From positions 1 through 48,625 of the forward strand of contig JAZOPS010000039.1 of NCBI GenBank assembly GCA_045655645.1: DNA of 48,625 nucleotides. The letters are read 5' to 3'. Under the pieces are notes generated by a model that ran no database searches, was not told where the DNA came from, and saw only the letters and a program-made list of their open reading frames with translations. The DNA is from Fimenecus sp045655645. GTDB lineage: Bacteria; Bacillota; Clostridia; Oscillospirales; Acutalibacteraceae. The stretch's first letter is position 1; each line of letters begins with the position of its first letter. Below, piece after piece: positions 7,238-15,378 of this stretch. Both the position numbers and the translations under genes were made by a program.

Positions 7238-8656
7238 TTAGTTGCCAAATGGGAATGGGAATGTTTGCATTTCAACTTCTTCTTGTGGCTCGCTGACACT
7301 TGAATCTTCAACCAATTTCGCTTGAACATCAAATGTTGAGATTTTATAATTTGCATCTATGCGACAGATTTTAAGTGTTAAAACATCGCCTACTTTACCA
7401 TTTTCAATTAAATCAAGAATAATATTATAATCATCAAGGTCTTTTCCGTTAACGGCAATAATCATATCGCCTTCTTTAACATCTTTGTTCTGAAGGTCAC
7501 TGCCAATCATTATTGTGTCAATAATAATTGAGCCTGATGGCAAATCATTTGTCTTAACGATTATTGAATGCACCTGACTTTGTGTGTTTGGCATAAACTT
7601 GATTCCCAAAGCAGGTCTATTTGTAACACGACCATCTCTGATAAGTTGGTCAACAATTTCTTTAACTGTTGAAGATGGTACTGCAAATCCCATACCTTCA
7701 AAATCAGTTGATGCAATTTTTGATGAGTTGATTCCCACGATTTGTCCGTGGCCATTTACAAGTGCGCCACCTGAATTGCCAGGGTTAATTGCTGCTGTGT
7801 GTTGAATACAAGCAACTTCGTAGCCAACGGGACTGTCAACAGGACGACCAATTGCAGAAACCATTCCGTTTGTGAACGAGCCGAAGAATTGAATGCCACC
7901 GGGGTTACCGATTGCATAAATAGCATCACCCACTTCAAGAGTATCAGAATCTGCAAATTCCGCTGCTTTAAGGCTTGTGTTTGCTACATAAACCAAACCA
8001 ATATCTGTTTTTGAGTCCATTCCAACTAATTTTGCGTCATATTGTGAGCCGTCAGCAGTCTGAACAACGATTTTTGCATTCGCAACATCAATAACATGAG
8101 CACATGTGATGATATAAGTGCCTGTTTTGTCGCCATTAAGACCTAAAACAACACCTGAACCCTCTGATGACACTTGTTGTCTGTTACCTGAATAAACAAT
8201 AATACCCACAGAGCTTTCATGGATTTTTTTATAGATTGCTTTTGCAGACATTGAATCTCCATCAGAGATATAACCGTCATTATTGGGTGTTTCTGCAAAA
8301 TCCATTTGTGTTTTATCACTTTCTTCAGGGGTTACATCTGTTCTGAACCCGTCTATGAAAAATGATGCAAGAAATACAGTAACTGCTATAAGAAAAGAGA
8401 GACAAAGAATTACTGCCGCAATAATTACGCCTTTTTTCTTACCTTTTGAAGGTCTTTTTTCTGCTTCAGGTCTGTTATATTGACCATAACTACCATAAGG
8501 CATATATTGATTTGAGTTGCCATAGTTGCCATAAGTTCTCTGAACATAAGGCTCTGTTTTAGGCTCGCTCACCTTTTCAGGTTCAATTGTCTTTTCAGGC
8601 TCAACGACAGGATTTTCTGTTGTTTCGTTAATATCCTTTTCAAAATTTTCGTTCAT
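7238..8656 (-). CDS. htrA: HtrA/DegP-type membrane-anchored serine protease with PDZ domain
   Basis: This 472-aa protein has a long charged cytoplasmic N-terminus (about 75 aa, Pro/Tyr/Asn-rich) and one transmembrane helix (about 76-101). An extracellular trypsin-like domain carries the triad His187 (TCAHVID), Asp218 (KTDIGLV) and Ser295 (NPGNSGGALV). A C-terminal PDZ domain (about 345-445) includes GDMIIAVNGKDL. HtrA proteases degrade misfolded exported proteins outside the membrane. It is the last gene of a response regulator-kinase-htrA run, with 23 bp between kinase stop and htrA start. This resembles CssRS/HtrA control and the walJ-htrC neighbourhood in Bacillus. Regulation by the adjacent two-component system is inferred. 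Confidence 0.93.
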   Translation of the reverse strand: MNENFEKDINETTENPVVEPEKTIEPEKVSEPKTEPYVQRTYGNYGNSNQYMPYGSYGQYNRPEAEKRPSKGKKKGVIIAAVILCLSFLIAVTVFLASFFIDGFRTDVTPEESDKTQMDFAETPNNDGYISDGDSMSAKAIYKKIHESSVGIIVYSGNRQQVSSEGSGVVLGLNGDKTGTYIITCAHVIDVANAKIVVQTADGSQYDAKLVGMDSKTDIGLVYVANTSLKAAEFADSDTLEVGDAIYAIGNPGGIQFFGSFTNGMVSAIGRPVDSPVGYEVACIQHTAAINPGNSGGALVNGHGQIVGINSSKIASTDFEGMGFAVPSSTVKEIVDQLIRDGRVTNRPALGIKFMPNTQSQVHSIIVKTNDLPSGSIIIDTIMIGSDLQNKDVKEGDMIIAVNGKDLDDYNIILDLIENGKVGDVLTLKICRIDANYKISTFDVQAKLVEDSSVSEPQEEVEMQTFPFPFGN

Positions 8657-8679
8657 ATTAAAACCTCCGTAGAGATGTA

Positions 8680-10206
8680 TTATTTTTTAGGTTTTGAAAG
8701 TAAAACAGTAAATTTGGTGTATTCACCTTCAATACTTTCGGCAAAAATCTTGCCGCCGTGCATTTCAATAATGGTTTTGCAAAGATAAAGTCCCAACCCT
8801 GCGCTCTTAACATCATAGCTTCGGGATTTATCTACTTTATAAAAACGTTCAAAGATTTTGCCCAATTCTTCAGGCGAAACACCTTCGCCAGTATTTTGAA
8901 TTGAAACGCAAATCCTTCCATCCTTATTTTCACCTACAAACACCGAAATTACACCATCATTCTGTGTAAATTTCACAGCATTGTCAACAAGATTGAAAAT
9001 CACCTGATGCAACATATCTCGGTCAGCATTGACCATTGTAGTTTCAAGGTTTTCAAAACCTTCAACGCTAATATTTTTCTTTTCTATCTCTTGTTCAAAG
9101 GAGAGCATAGAGTCAATTAAAAGTGACGAAACATCAAATTCTGATAATTTCAACTCAAGTTCGCCAGCTTCAATCTTTGAGAGATTAAGCATTGATGTAA
9201 CAAGTCTTGAAAGACGCTTGACTTCATCTGAAACTCTGCCCAGATATTCATCGTGTTTATCTTTAGGGATTGTTCCGTCAAGCATTCCGTCAATAAAGCC
9301 GCCAATTGTTGTCATTGGAGTTTTAAGTTCATGAGAAACATTCGCAACAAAACTTCTTCTCGATGATTCAAGAACCGACAAAGCCGACGCCATTCGGTTG
9401 AACGAACCACAAAGCTCTGCAAGTTCATCTGAACCACGAACTGCCACGCGTCTGCTGAAATCACCTTGGGCATAAGCCTTTGTTGCTTTTGACATCTGTC
9501 TCAAAGGATTTGTGAGCCTTGCCGTCAATGCATAAGCAACTAAAAATGAAAGTGAAACCGCAAAAACTGCCGATGATAAATACATTTTCATGATGCTACC
9601 CGCATATTGTGTGAAACTGTTTTTAACAGGGTCACAGGCGAAAACTACGCCGATTACCATTCCGTTAACCTTGATAGGTGCGCCCGCCATAAATGTGGGT
9701 TCACTATAAAGTCCGTCAACCTTTTCGTCGCTGAAATAAACATTCTCTGAAACTGCTGACATTATTTCTTCGGGAATTACATAAGCCTTATGAATAACGC
9801 AGTCATTATCGTCTTCAAAATTTGTATATTTGAATTTTTCTTTACAAAGTACTACCCTGCCCTGCATATTGCACATTATCACATCTGCATCAATAGCATC
9901 AGAAATAACACTGAGATTATTTCCTATGAGAAGCATTGCGCTGTTAAACTCGTTTTCTGTTCTGCAATTTGAAAGAATAGTCTCACAATAAGCAGCGTTT
10001 TGCTTAACATTTTCTGTGAGCAAATCTTTTTTCTCAATTGACCAACGATTTGAAAGAAACACAAGCAAAGCAGATGCCAACACAATATAACTGACAAGAA
10101 TCATCGATGTCATAATTGTCAGATACTTTGCAAACAACGGAAGATGAGTAAAAAACCATCCCGTTTTTCTATAAATTCTTTTTATGAAATTCTTACTTTT
10201 TTCCAT
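8680..10206 (-). CDS. Sensor histidine kinase (HAMP, HisKA, HATPase)
   Basis: The start is the ATG at 10206, 14 bp inside the response-regulator gene, giving 508 aa (MEKSKNFIKRIYRK...). A TM helix (about 24-46) and an extracellular sensor of about 130 aa are followed by a second TM helix and a HAMP region (TARLTNPLRQM...). HisKA has the phosphoacceptor in NVSHELKTPMT, and HATPase has N-box NLVDNAVKF, GEGVSPEELGKIFERF and SAGLGLYL. HAMP runs directly into HisKA, with no PAS domain between them, unlike classic WalK. The external loop suggests an envelope signal. It is cotranscribed with its regulator and htrA. Confidence 0.92.
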   Translation of the reverse strand: MEKSKNFIKRIYRKTGWFFTHLPLFAKYLTIMTSMILVSYIVLASALLVFLSNRWSIEKKDLLTENVKQNAAYCETILSNCRTENEFNSAMLLIGNNLSVISDAIDADVIMCNMQGRVVLCKEKFKYTNFEDDNDCVIHKAYVIPEEIMSAVSENVYFSDEKVDGLYSEPTFMAGAPIKVNGMVIGVVFACDPVKNSFTQYAGSIMKMYLSSAVFAVSLSFLVAYALTARLTNPLRQMSKATKAYAQGDFSRRVAVRGSDELAELCGSFNRMASALSVLESSRRSFVANVSHELKTPMTTIGGFIDGMLDGTIPKDKHDEYLGRVSDEVKRLSRLVTSMLNLSKIEAGELELKLSEFDVSSLLIDSMLSFEQEIEKKNISVEGFENLETTMVNADRDMLHQVIFNLVDNAVKFTQNDGVISVFVGENKDGRICVSIQNTGEGVSPEELGKIFERFYKVDKSRSYDVKSAGLGLYLCKTIIEMHGGKIFAESIEGEYTKFTVLLSKPKK

Positions 10207-10888
10207 GAGTTTCAAATTTATAGCCCACACTCCAGATTGTTCTTAATTCCCACTCGTCAGATACACCTTTGAGTTTGTCTCGAAGTCTTTTAATGTGAAC
10301 ATCAACTGTACGGCTGTCACCGTAGTAATCAAATCCCCAAACATCATCAAGCAACTGGTCGCGAGTGAAAACTCTGTCAGGATTGCTTGCCAGGTGATAA
10401 ATAAGTTCTAATTCTTTAGGTGGAGTGTCAACAGAAACCCCGTCAACCTTCATATCATAATTTGAAAGATTTATAATAAGTTTATCATATCTAACTTCTT
10501 TAATATCATTGCCTTTTATTGCAGATGTGCGACGAAGCACAGCTTTGATACGGGCCACAATTTCTTTTGTATCAAATGGCTTTGTAACATAGTCATCTGC
10601 GCCTAACTCAAGACCTAAAACCTTATCAAAAGTTTCATCTTTTGCAGTAACCATAATAATTGGTTTTTCACTGGTTTTTCTGATTTCACGGCAAACCTGC
10701 CAACCATCAAGTTGTGGGAGCATAATGTCAAGAAGCACTAAATCAGGATTTTCTGTATTAAAAGTGTTTACAGCATCAATACCATTGTGCTCCATTACAA
10801 CTGCATAGCCTTCTTTTTCAAGGTACATTCTCAATAAATCGCAAATGTTTTTGTCGTCATCAACAATGAGTATCTTTTCTTTTTGCAT
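10193..10888 (-). CDS. OmpR/PhoB-family response regulator
   Basis: This 231-aa protein has a receiver domain with acidic pocket D10-D12, phosphoacceptor Asp54 (LLDIMLPQLDG), a switch Thr in IIMVTAKDE and Lys in VTKPF. A winged-helix DNA-binding domain follows, with PPKELELIYHLASNP, FTRDQLLDDVWG and SRTVDVHIKRLRDKL. It overlaps the kinase gene by 14 bp, a sign of coupled expression. The receiver wording (TAKDxxxDKVxGLExGADDYVTKPF) is close to WalR/PhoP-type regulators, and walJ and rlmH lie just upstream. Whether it is the true WalR orthologue cannot be settled here. Targets probably include the adjacent htrA (inference). Confidence 0.93.
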   Translation of the reverse strand: MQKEKILIVDDDKNICDLLRMYLEKEGYAVVMEHNGIDAVNTFNTENPDLVLLDIMLPQLDGWQVCREIRKTSEKPIIMVTAKDETFDKVLGLELGADDYVTKPFDTKEIVARIKAVLRRTSAIKGNDIKEVRYDKLIINLSNYDMKVDGVSVDTPPKELELIYHLASNPDRVFTRDQLLDDVWGFDYYGDSRTVDVHIKRLRDKLKGVSDEWELRTIWSVGYKFETHGKK

Positions 10889-10929
10889 AGTGACATCCTC
10901 CTTTTTTATCCTTTATAGGAAAATAATAC

Positions 10930-10956
10930 AATACAAATTTTAACAAATTGAAAACA
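10930..10956 (-). promoter_or_regulatory. TGT-type direct repeats upstream of the response regulator
   Basis: On the minus strand three hexamers, TGTTTT, TGTTAA and TGTATT, are spaced 11 and 10 bp apart in an otherwise AT-rich leader. The Bacillus WalR site is TGTWAH-N5-TGTWAH; only the middle hexamer fits perfectly. This is a possible autoregulatory site, weakly supported. Confidence 0.3.
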
Positions 10957-10976
10957 AAGTTTTGTAAAATTATAAA

Positions 10977-11459
10977 TTATTTATGATATTTGCCGTTATT
11001 ACTGATTGAAAATGCTCTGTAAACCTGTTCTGTGAGCATTATTCTTGCAAGTTTATGCGGAAATGTCATTTTTGACATTGAAAACTTAAAATCAGACATT
11101 TTCTTGATTTCATCAGAGAGTCCGAATGAACTGCCGATAATAAATGTGACTGTGCTTTTGCCACACAACGCAATATCTTCGAGTTTTTGTGACAACTCTT
11201 CTGATGAGAGTTGCTTGCCTTCAATACACATTGAGAACACATAAGACCCTTTTGGAATTTTTGAAAGTATCATCTGTGTTTCTTTAGCAAGAGCATTATC
11301 AATTTCAGATTGTGATGGGTTATCAGAAAGTTTTACAGGTTCAAGCTCTGTAACACTTTCTTTACAGTATGCTGACAAACGCTTTTCGTATTCCGCTGAA
11401 AACTCTTTCATATATTTTTCTTTAAGTTTGCCCAACACAATAAAATTTATGTTCATCAT
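10977..11459 (-). CDS. rlmH: 23S rRNA (pseudouridine1915-N3)-methyltransferase
   Basis: The 159-160-aa product is the usual length for this small SPOUT methyltransferase. It begins INFIVLGKLKEKY and contains TFIIGSSFGLSDEI, which forms part of the knotted SAM site. It ends with the conserved tail YRAFSISNNGKYHK. RlmH methylates pseudouridine 1915 in helix 69 of 23S rRNA on the assembled ribosome. The ATG at 11459 overlaps the walJ stop by four bases (a second ATG follows at 11456). The walJ-rlmH link matches the Bacillus wal region. Confidence 0.95.
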   Translation of the reverse strand: MMNINFIVLGKLKEKYMKEFSAEYEKRLSAYCKESVTELEPVKLSDNPSQSEIDNALAKETQMILSKIPKGSYVFSMCIEGKQLSSEELSQKLEDIALCGKSTVTFIIGSSFGLSDEIKKMSDFKFSMSKMTFPHKLARIMLTEQVYRAFSISNNGKYHK

Positions 11460-12247
11460 AAAATCATCGCCTTTTCATCCCAAACAGGCTTAGCCACACG
11501 GATATAATAATCTTCGCCCTCTTTTGCCCCTGCCATACTGAGTGCTGAAACACTTGTCTGATAAGCCAATTGAGGAATATTATTTTCGCGGCTTAAATGT
11601 CCCAAGAAAAATCTTGTTGTACCGCTTTCAATAAGTTTCACCAAAGTTTCTGCACAAGTATCGTTTGAAAGATGCCCTTTCGCACCCAAAATTCGTCTTT
11701 TAAGAATATATGGATATCCGCCACATTGAAGCATATTCACATCGTGATTTGATTCAAGCATTACAAGGTCAGAGCCTTTTAGATTTTCAAGCACTGTATC
11801 AGTCATAATCCCTAAATCAGTAGCAATTGCCATTTTTCTTCCGTTAGCTAATTCAATTGTATATCCACAACTTTCACTTGCATCGTGTGATGTCGCAAAA
11901 GGTTTTACGAGCATACAGCCAACATCGACACCATCAGGTGTGATTATTGAACATTCTTCTGCATTGTCCAGTGCATCTGTTTTGACAAGTGCTTCGTATG
12001 TACCCGCTGTCATGTGAAGTCGTGCTTTATGTTTTTTTGTAAAAACTTTTATTCCTTTGATATGGTCAGAATGCTCGTGAGTTATAAATATGTCATGGAT
12101 TGAGTCGGCATCAACCCCAATATTAAAAAGTGCTTGTTCAGTTTGTTTTGCACTCACACCAATATCAACTAAAATACTGTTTTCTCCTCCACCGATATAA
12201 ATACTATTACCACCGGAAGAAGAAAACAATGGACAAAACTTTGCCAT
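11456..12247 (-). CDS. walJ: Metallo-beta-lactamase-fold hydrolase WalJ/YycJ
   Basis: This 263-aa protein has the MBL metal motif THEHSDHIKG (HxHxDH) near residue 55. It also has an SSSGGNSIYIG start typical of YycJ, a TSHDASESCGY segment, DLGIMT with a metal-binding Asp, and a late GHLSRENN motif. WalJ proteins are cytoplasmic MBL-fold nucleases/hydrolases encoded in wal operons and linked to coordination of replication with cell-wall metabolism and division. It is coupled to rlmH by a 4-bp overlap and separated from murA by a terminator. The molecular substrate is uncertain. Confidence 0.88.
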   Translation of the reverse strand: MAKFCPLFSSSGGNSIYIGGGENSILVDIGVSAKQTEQALFNIGVDADSIHDIFITHEHSDHIKGIKVFTKKHKARLHMTAGTYEALVKTDALDNAEECSIITPDGVDVGCMLVKPFATSHDASESCGYTIELANGRKMAIATDLGIMTDTVLENLKGSDLVMLESNHDVNMLQCGGYPYILKRRILGAKGHLSNDTCAETLVKLIESGTTRFFLGHLSRENNIPQLAYQTSVSALSMAGAKEGEDYYIRVAKPVWDEKAMIL

Positions 12248-12273
12248 AAAATTAACTTCCTTTTTCTATCAAA

Positions 12274-12299
12274 AAAGGACGGTTCAATCACCGTCCTTT
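12274..12299. terminator. Rho-independent terminator after murA
   Basis: A 10-bp stem, AAAGGACGGT / ACCGTCCTTT, with a 6-base loop is followed on the minus strand by T residues (A6 at 12271-12276 on the plus strand). It ends the murA transcript, so walJ-rlmH is a separate unit or partial read-through. Confidence 0.85.
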
Positions 12300-12307
12300 C
12301 ACACTTT

Positions 12308-13600
12308 TTAGCCTACGCTTAATACGGTTTTCTCGTCATCAGGACTGTTTCTTAATTGGATATCCGCACCTAAGCTACGTAATTTTTCAATTATGTTATC
12401 ATATCCACGCTGAATATGATGAATTTCTTCAATTTCAGTTGTACCACTTGCCACAAGACCTGCAATAACCATTGCTGCACCTGCACGAAGGTCATCTGCT
12501 TTAACTGGCGCGCCTTTTAATGGGTCAACACCTTCAATGAATGCCGATTTACCATCAACAGTAATTTTCGCACCCATTCGAAGCAACTGGTCAACATATC
12601 TGAAACGGTTGTCCCAAACGCTTTCAGAAACCATACTATTTCCTCTAGCAATTGACAAAAGCACCGCAAACTGTGGTTGCATATCTGTTGGGAAACCAGG
12701 ATGTGGCATTGTTTTAACGCTACAATGATTTGGACGACAGTCAGAAGAAATTCTGATTGAATCATCATATTCTTCAACAACTACACCACATTCAATAAGC
12801 TTTGCTGTAATTGACTCTAAGTGCTTTGGAATAACGTTCTTAATAAGAACATCACCCTGTGTAGCAGCAGCCGCTACCATATATGTTCCCGCTTCAATCT
12901 GGTCAGGAATAATTGCATATTCACAACCGTGAAGCTTGTCCACACCGCGGATTTTAATTACATCTGTACCAGCGCCACGAACATCTGCACCCATTGAGTT
13001 CAAAAAGTTTGCAAGGTCAACAATGTGTGGTTCTTTCGCAGCGTTTTCAATGATTGTAAGACCCTTTGCCTTAACTGCTGCAAGCATAAGGTTAACTGTT
13101 GCACCAACTGTTACCACATCGAAATAAACTGATGTGCCAAGCAAAGTTTCTGCTTTAACATCAACCATTGCGTTTTCTTCCATAGTAACTTTTGAACCCA
13201 ATGCTTCAAAGCCTTTGATATGTTGGTCAATTGGACGAACACCAAAGCAACATCCACCTGGCATTGCAACCTTTGCATGATTGAAACGGCCAAGCAAAGC
13301 GCCAATAAAGTAATATGAAGCACGCATCAGCTTTGACAAATCGTGACCGACAACATTTGTACGGACATGAGTTGTGTCAATTTCTAATGTGTTCTTATTT
13401 ATCATTTTAATTTCTGCACCCAGAGAACGCAAGATTTTAATCATTGCAGAAACATCGCTGATATTAGGAATGTTTTCAATTCTGCAAACGCCCTCTGCGA
13501 GAATGGTCGCCGGAATTATCGCAACGACGGCATTTTTAGCTCCGCTGATTTCAACTTCACCTGTTAATCTGTTTCCGCCGTTAATTATGATTTTTTCCAA
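12308..13600 (-). CDS. murA: UDP-N-acetylglucosamine 1-carboxyvinyltransferase
   Basis: The 430-aa product has full MurA length. The start is TTG at 13600, preceded by GAGGGGGAAGAG. It has KIIINGGNRLTGEVEISGAKNA at the N-terminus (first 20 residues after the initiator), and the active-site loop MPGGCCFGVRPIDQH with the catalytic Cys, so it should be fosfomycin-sensitive in principle. Later motifs are AAKEPHIVDLANFLN and PHPGFPTDMQPQ. MurA transfers enolpyruvate from PEP to UDP-GlcNAc, the first committed peptidoglycan step. Many Firmicutes carry two MurA copies; only one is visible here. Confidence 0.95.
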   Translation of the reverse strand: MEKIIINGGNRLTGEVEISGAKNAVVAIIPATILAEGVCRIENIPNISDVSAMIKILRSLGAEIKMINKNTLEIDTTHVRTNVVGHDLSKLMRASYYFIGALLGRFNHAKVAMPGGCCFGVRPIDQHIKGFEALGSKVTMEENAMVDVKAETLLGTSVYFDVVTVGATVNLMLAAVKAKGLTIIENAAKEPHIVDLANFLNSMGADVRGAGTDVIKIRGVDKLHGCEYAIIPDQIEAGTYMVAAAATQGDVLIKNVIPKHLESITAKLIECGVVVEEYDDSIRISSDCRPNHCSVKTMPHPGFPTDMQPQFAVLLSIARGNSMVSESVWDNRFRYVDQLLRMGAKITVDGKSAFIEGVDPLKGAPVKADDLRAGAAMVIAGLVASGTTEIEEIHHIQRGYDNIIEKLRSLGADIQLRNSPDDEKTVLSVG

Positions 13601-13813
13601 GGACTCTTCCCCCTCAAAATCAAATAAATTTCAAAATTCTACAAGATATAGTAAAAAAACTGTAAAATTGGCTTTTTAACCACAATTACAGAAAAATACT
13701 CAAAAGCCTTTAATAGTATAACACTATTTTACCAAAAATAAAAGGGGTTTTTAATATTTTTTTAAATTTATGAAAAATACTTATTTTATACTGCTAAATG
13801 TAATTGAAATCAG

Positions 13814-13842
13814 TTGAATAAAGTCAAATATTATTGTATAAT
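13814..13842 (+). promoter_or_regulatory. SigA-type promoter of the five-gene operon
   Basis: TTGAAT (13814-13819), a 17-bp spacer and TATAAT (13837-13842) lie 40 bp before the first ATG. The 280-bp murA-epimerase gap otherwise holds only AT-rich sequence. Confidence 0.75.
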
Positions 13843-13881
13843 GAATTGATTATGCTGTAAGTTAAGAAGGGTTTTGCTTTT

Positions 13882-14727
13882 ATGTTATATTTTCTTGAAA
13901 ATGACGTTTTAAAATTATCAGTAGATACTCACGGTGCTGAGCTTTCTTCAATTTTTAACAAAAAAGAGAATAAAGAAATGCTCTGGCAGGGCGACCCTGA
14001 ATTTTGGGGAAGAAAAAGCCCTGTGCTTTTTCCTGTTGTTGGAAAATACAAAAATGGCAAAACAACCTATAATGGTGAAGAATACGCTCTCGGTCAACAT
14101 GGCTTTGCAAGAGACAGCGAATTCGCCCTTATTGAAGAAACAGAAAGCAAACTATCCTTTGAATTGACAAGCAACGAAGAAACTCTTGCAAAATACCCAT
14201 TCAAATTTCGTCTTATCTGTTCCTTTGAACTTAAAAACAATAAGATTATTGTTGGTTGGTATATAGAAAATATTGATGACAAGAAGATTTATTTCTCAAT
14301 CGGTGCACACCCTGCTTTCTACTGTGAAAAAAGCAAAACTGTACTTTCAATGAATGGTGAAAATCTTAAATATAATCTTATCAACTCTGACGGACTTTAT
14401 ACTAAACCAAAACATGATGTCGATAATTCTTTTGTGCTTCACGACAATGTATTTGACAACGATGCACTTATTATCGAAAATAGTGATGTAACCAAGGTTT
14501 CACTTATTGACAACGATAAAGAATATTTGAGCGTTAAATTTGACGCAAAGATTTTCGGCATCTGGTCACCAGCAAAGAAAAATGCACCTTTTGTGTGCAT
14601 TGAGCCTTGGTACGGTCGTTGCGACGCAGATGATTTTAACGGCGACATTACCCAAAGAGAATGGTCTAATTCTCTGGAAGTCAATGACAACTGGTATAAG
14701 GAGTATGAAATTATAATCCATGAGTAA
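13882..14727 (+). CDS. Aldose 1-epimerase-like protein (LacX type)
   Basis: This 281-aa beta-sandwich protein has a galactose-mutarotase-like sequence. THGAELSSIF lies near the N-terminus, followed by MLWQGDPEFWGRKSPVLFPVVG and LGQHGFARD with a candidate active-site His. SIGAHPAFYC supplies a second His, and CIEPWYGRCD carries the candidate Glu base. This is the LacX branch of hexose mutarotases or glucose-6-phosphate epimerases, which interconvert alpha and beta anomers. It opens an operon with a HAD phosphatase (8-bp overlap), rarA, dCMP deaminase and yfbR. The natural sugar is unknown. Confidence 0.88.
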   Translation: MLYFLENDVLKLSVDTHGAELSSIFNKKENKEMLWQGDPEFWGRKSPVLFPVVGKYKNGKTTYNGEEYALGQHGFARDSEFALIEETESKLSFELTSNEETLAKYPFKFRLICSFELKNNKIIVGWYIENIDDKKIYFSIGAHPAFYCEKSKTVLSMNGENLKYNLINSDGLYTKPKHDVDNSFVLHDNVFDNDALIIENSDVTKVSLIDNDKEYLSVKFDAKIFGIWSPAKKNAPFVCIEPWYGRCDADDFNGDITQREWSNSLEVNDNWYKEYEIIIHE

Positions 14728-15364
14728 TTATAAATATATTTTATTTGATTTTGACGGAACACTCACCGACTCATCAGAAGGCATTTTTAAAAGCCTTACC
14801 TATGCTTTTGAGGCTTATGGTCATGGTACACCATCAGAGGATTTGTTAAAACAATTTATTGGTCCACCACTTCATTATAGTTTTACTGAAATCTGCGGTT
14901 TCACTCCTGAGCACGCAGTTGAAATGACCGAAAAATATCGCGAGCGTTACAAAGTCAAAGGTTATCTTGAAAGCCGACTTTATGACGGGGTTTATGACCT
15001 TTTAAAAGAACTTAAAAATCGCGGATACAAACTTGCAACCGCATCTTCAAAACCTTTACATTTTGTTGATGCAATCTGTGAAAAACTTGATATTAAAAAG
15101 TTCTTTGATTTTCTTGGTGGCACAACCTTTGACAACACAACAGAAAGCAAAGCGATGGTTTGTGAAAACGCTATGAAACAAATCGGTGGTGACATCACAA
15201 ATACCCTTATGGTTGGTGACACCCGTTTCGATATCGAGGGTGCACATGCCGTAAATCTTCCTTGTTGCGCTGTGCTTTATGGTTTTGGCTCACAAGAAGA
15301 TTTCGAAAAATATAAAGCAGAATACATAGTAGAAAAAGCTATGGATATTTTAGACATTCTTTAA
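14720..15364 (+). CDS. HAD-superfamily phosphatase (phosphoglycolate phosphatase-like)
   Basis: The 214-aa product has HAD motif I FDFDGTLTDS with nucleophile Asp10 and Asp12, motif II with TASSKP, a Lys near ESKAMV and motif IV VGDTRFDIEGA. The cap is helical (C1 type), as in phosphoglycolate/beta-phosphoglucomutase-like enzymes. It probably dephosphorylates a small metabolite in the cytoplasm. Start ATG overlaps the epimerase stop by 8 bp, showing coupling. The exact substrate cannot be read from the sequence; the pairing with an epimerase hints at a sugar phosphate. Confidence 0.87.
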   Translation: MSNYKYILFDFDGTLTDSSEGIFKSLTYAFEAYGHGTPSEDLLKQFIGPPLHYSFTEICGFTPEHAVEMTEKYRERYKVKGYLESRLYDGVYDLLKELKNRGYKLATASSKPLHFVDAICEKLDIKKFFDFLGGTTFDNTTESKAMVCENAMKQIGGDITNTLMVGDTRFDIEGAHAVNLPCCAVLYGFGSQEDFEKYKAEYIVEKAMDILDIL

Positions 15365-15378
15365 GAAAGGGGGATATT

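Noticed and set aside
13603..13880. Search for a small gene between murA and the epimerase gene
   Set aside because: Only AT-rich sequence and the operon promoter seen; no ORF with ribosome binding site.
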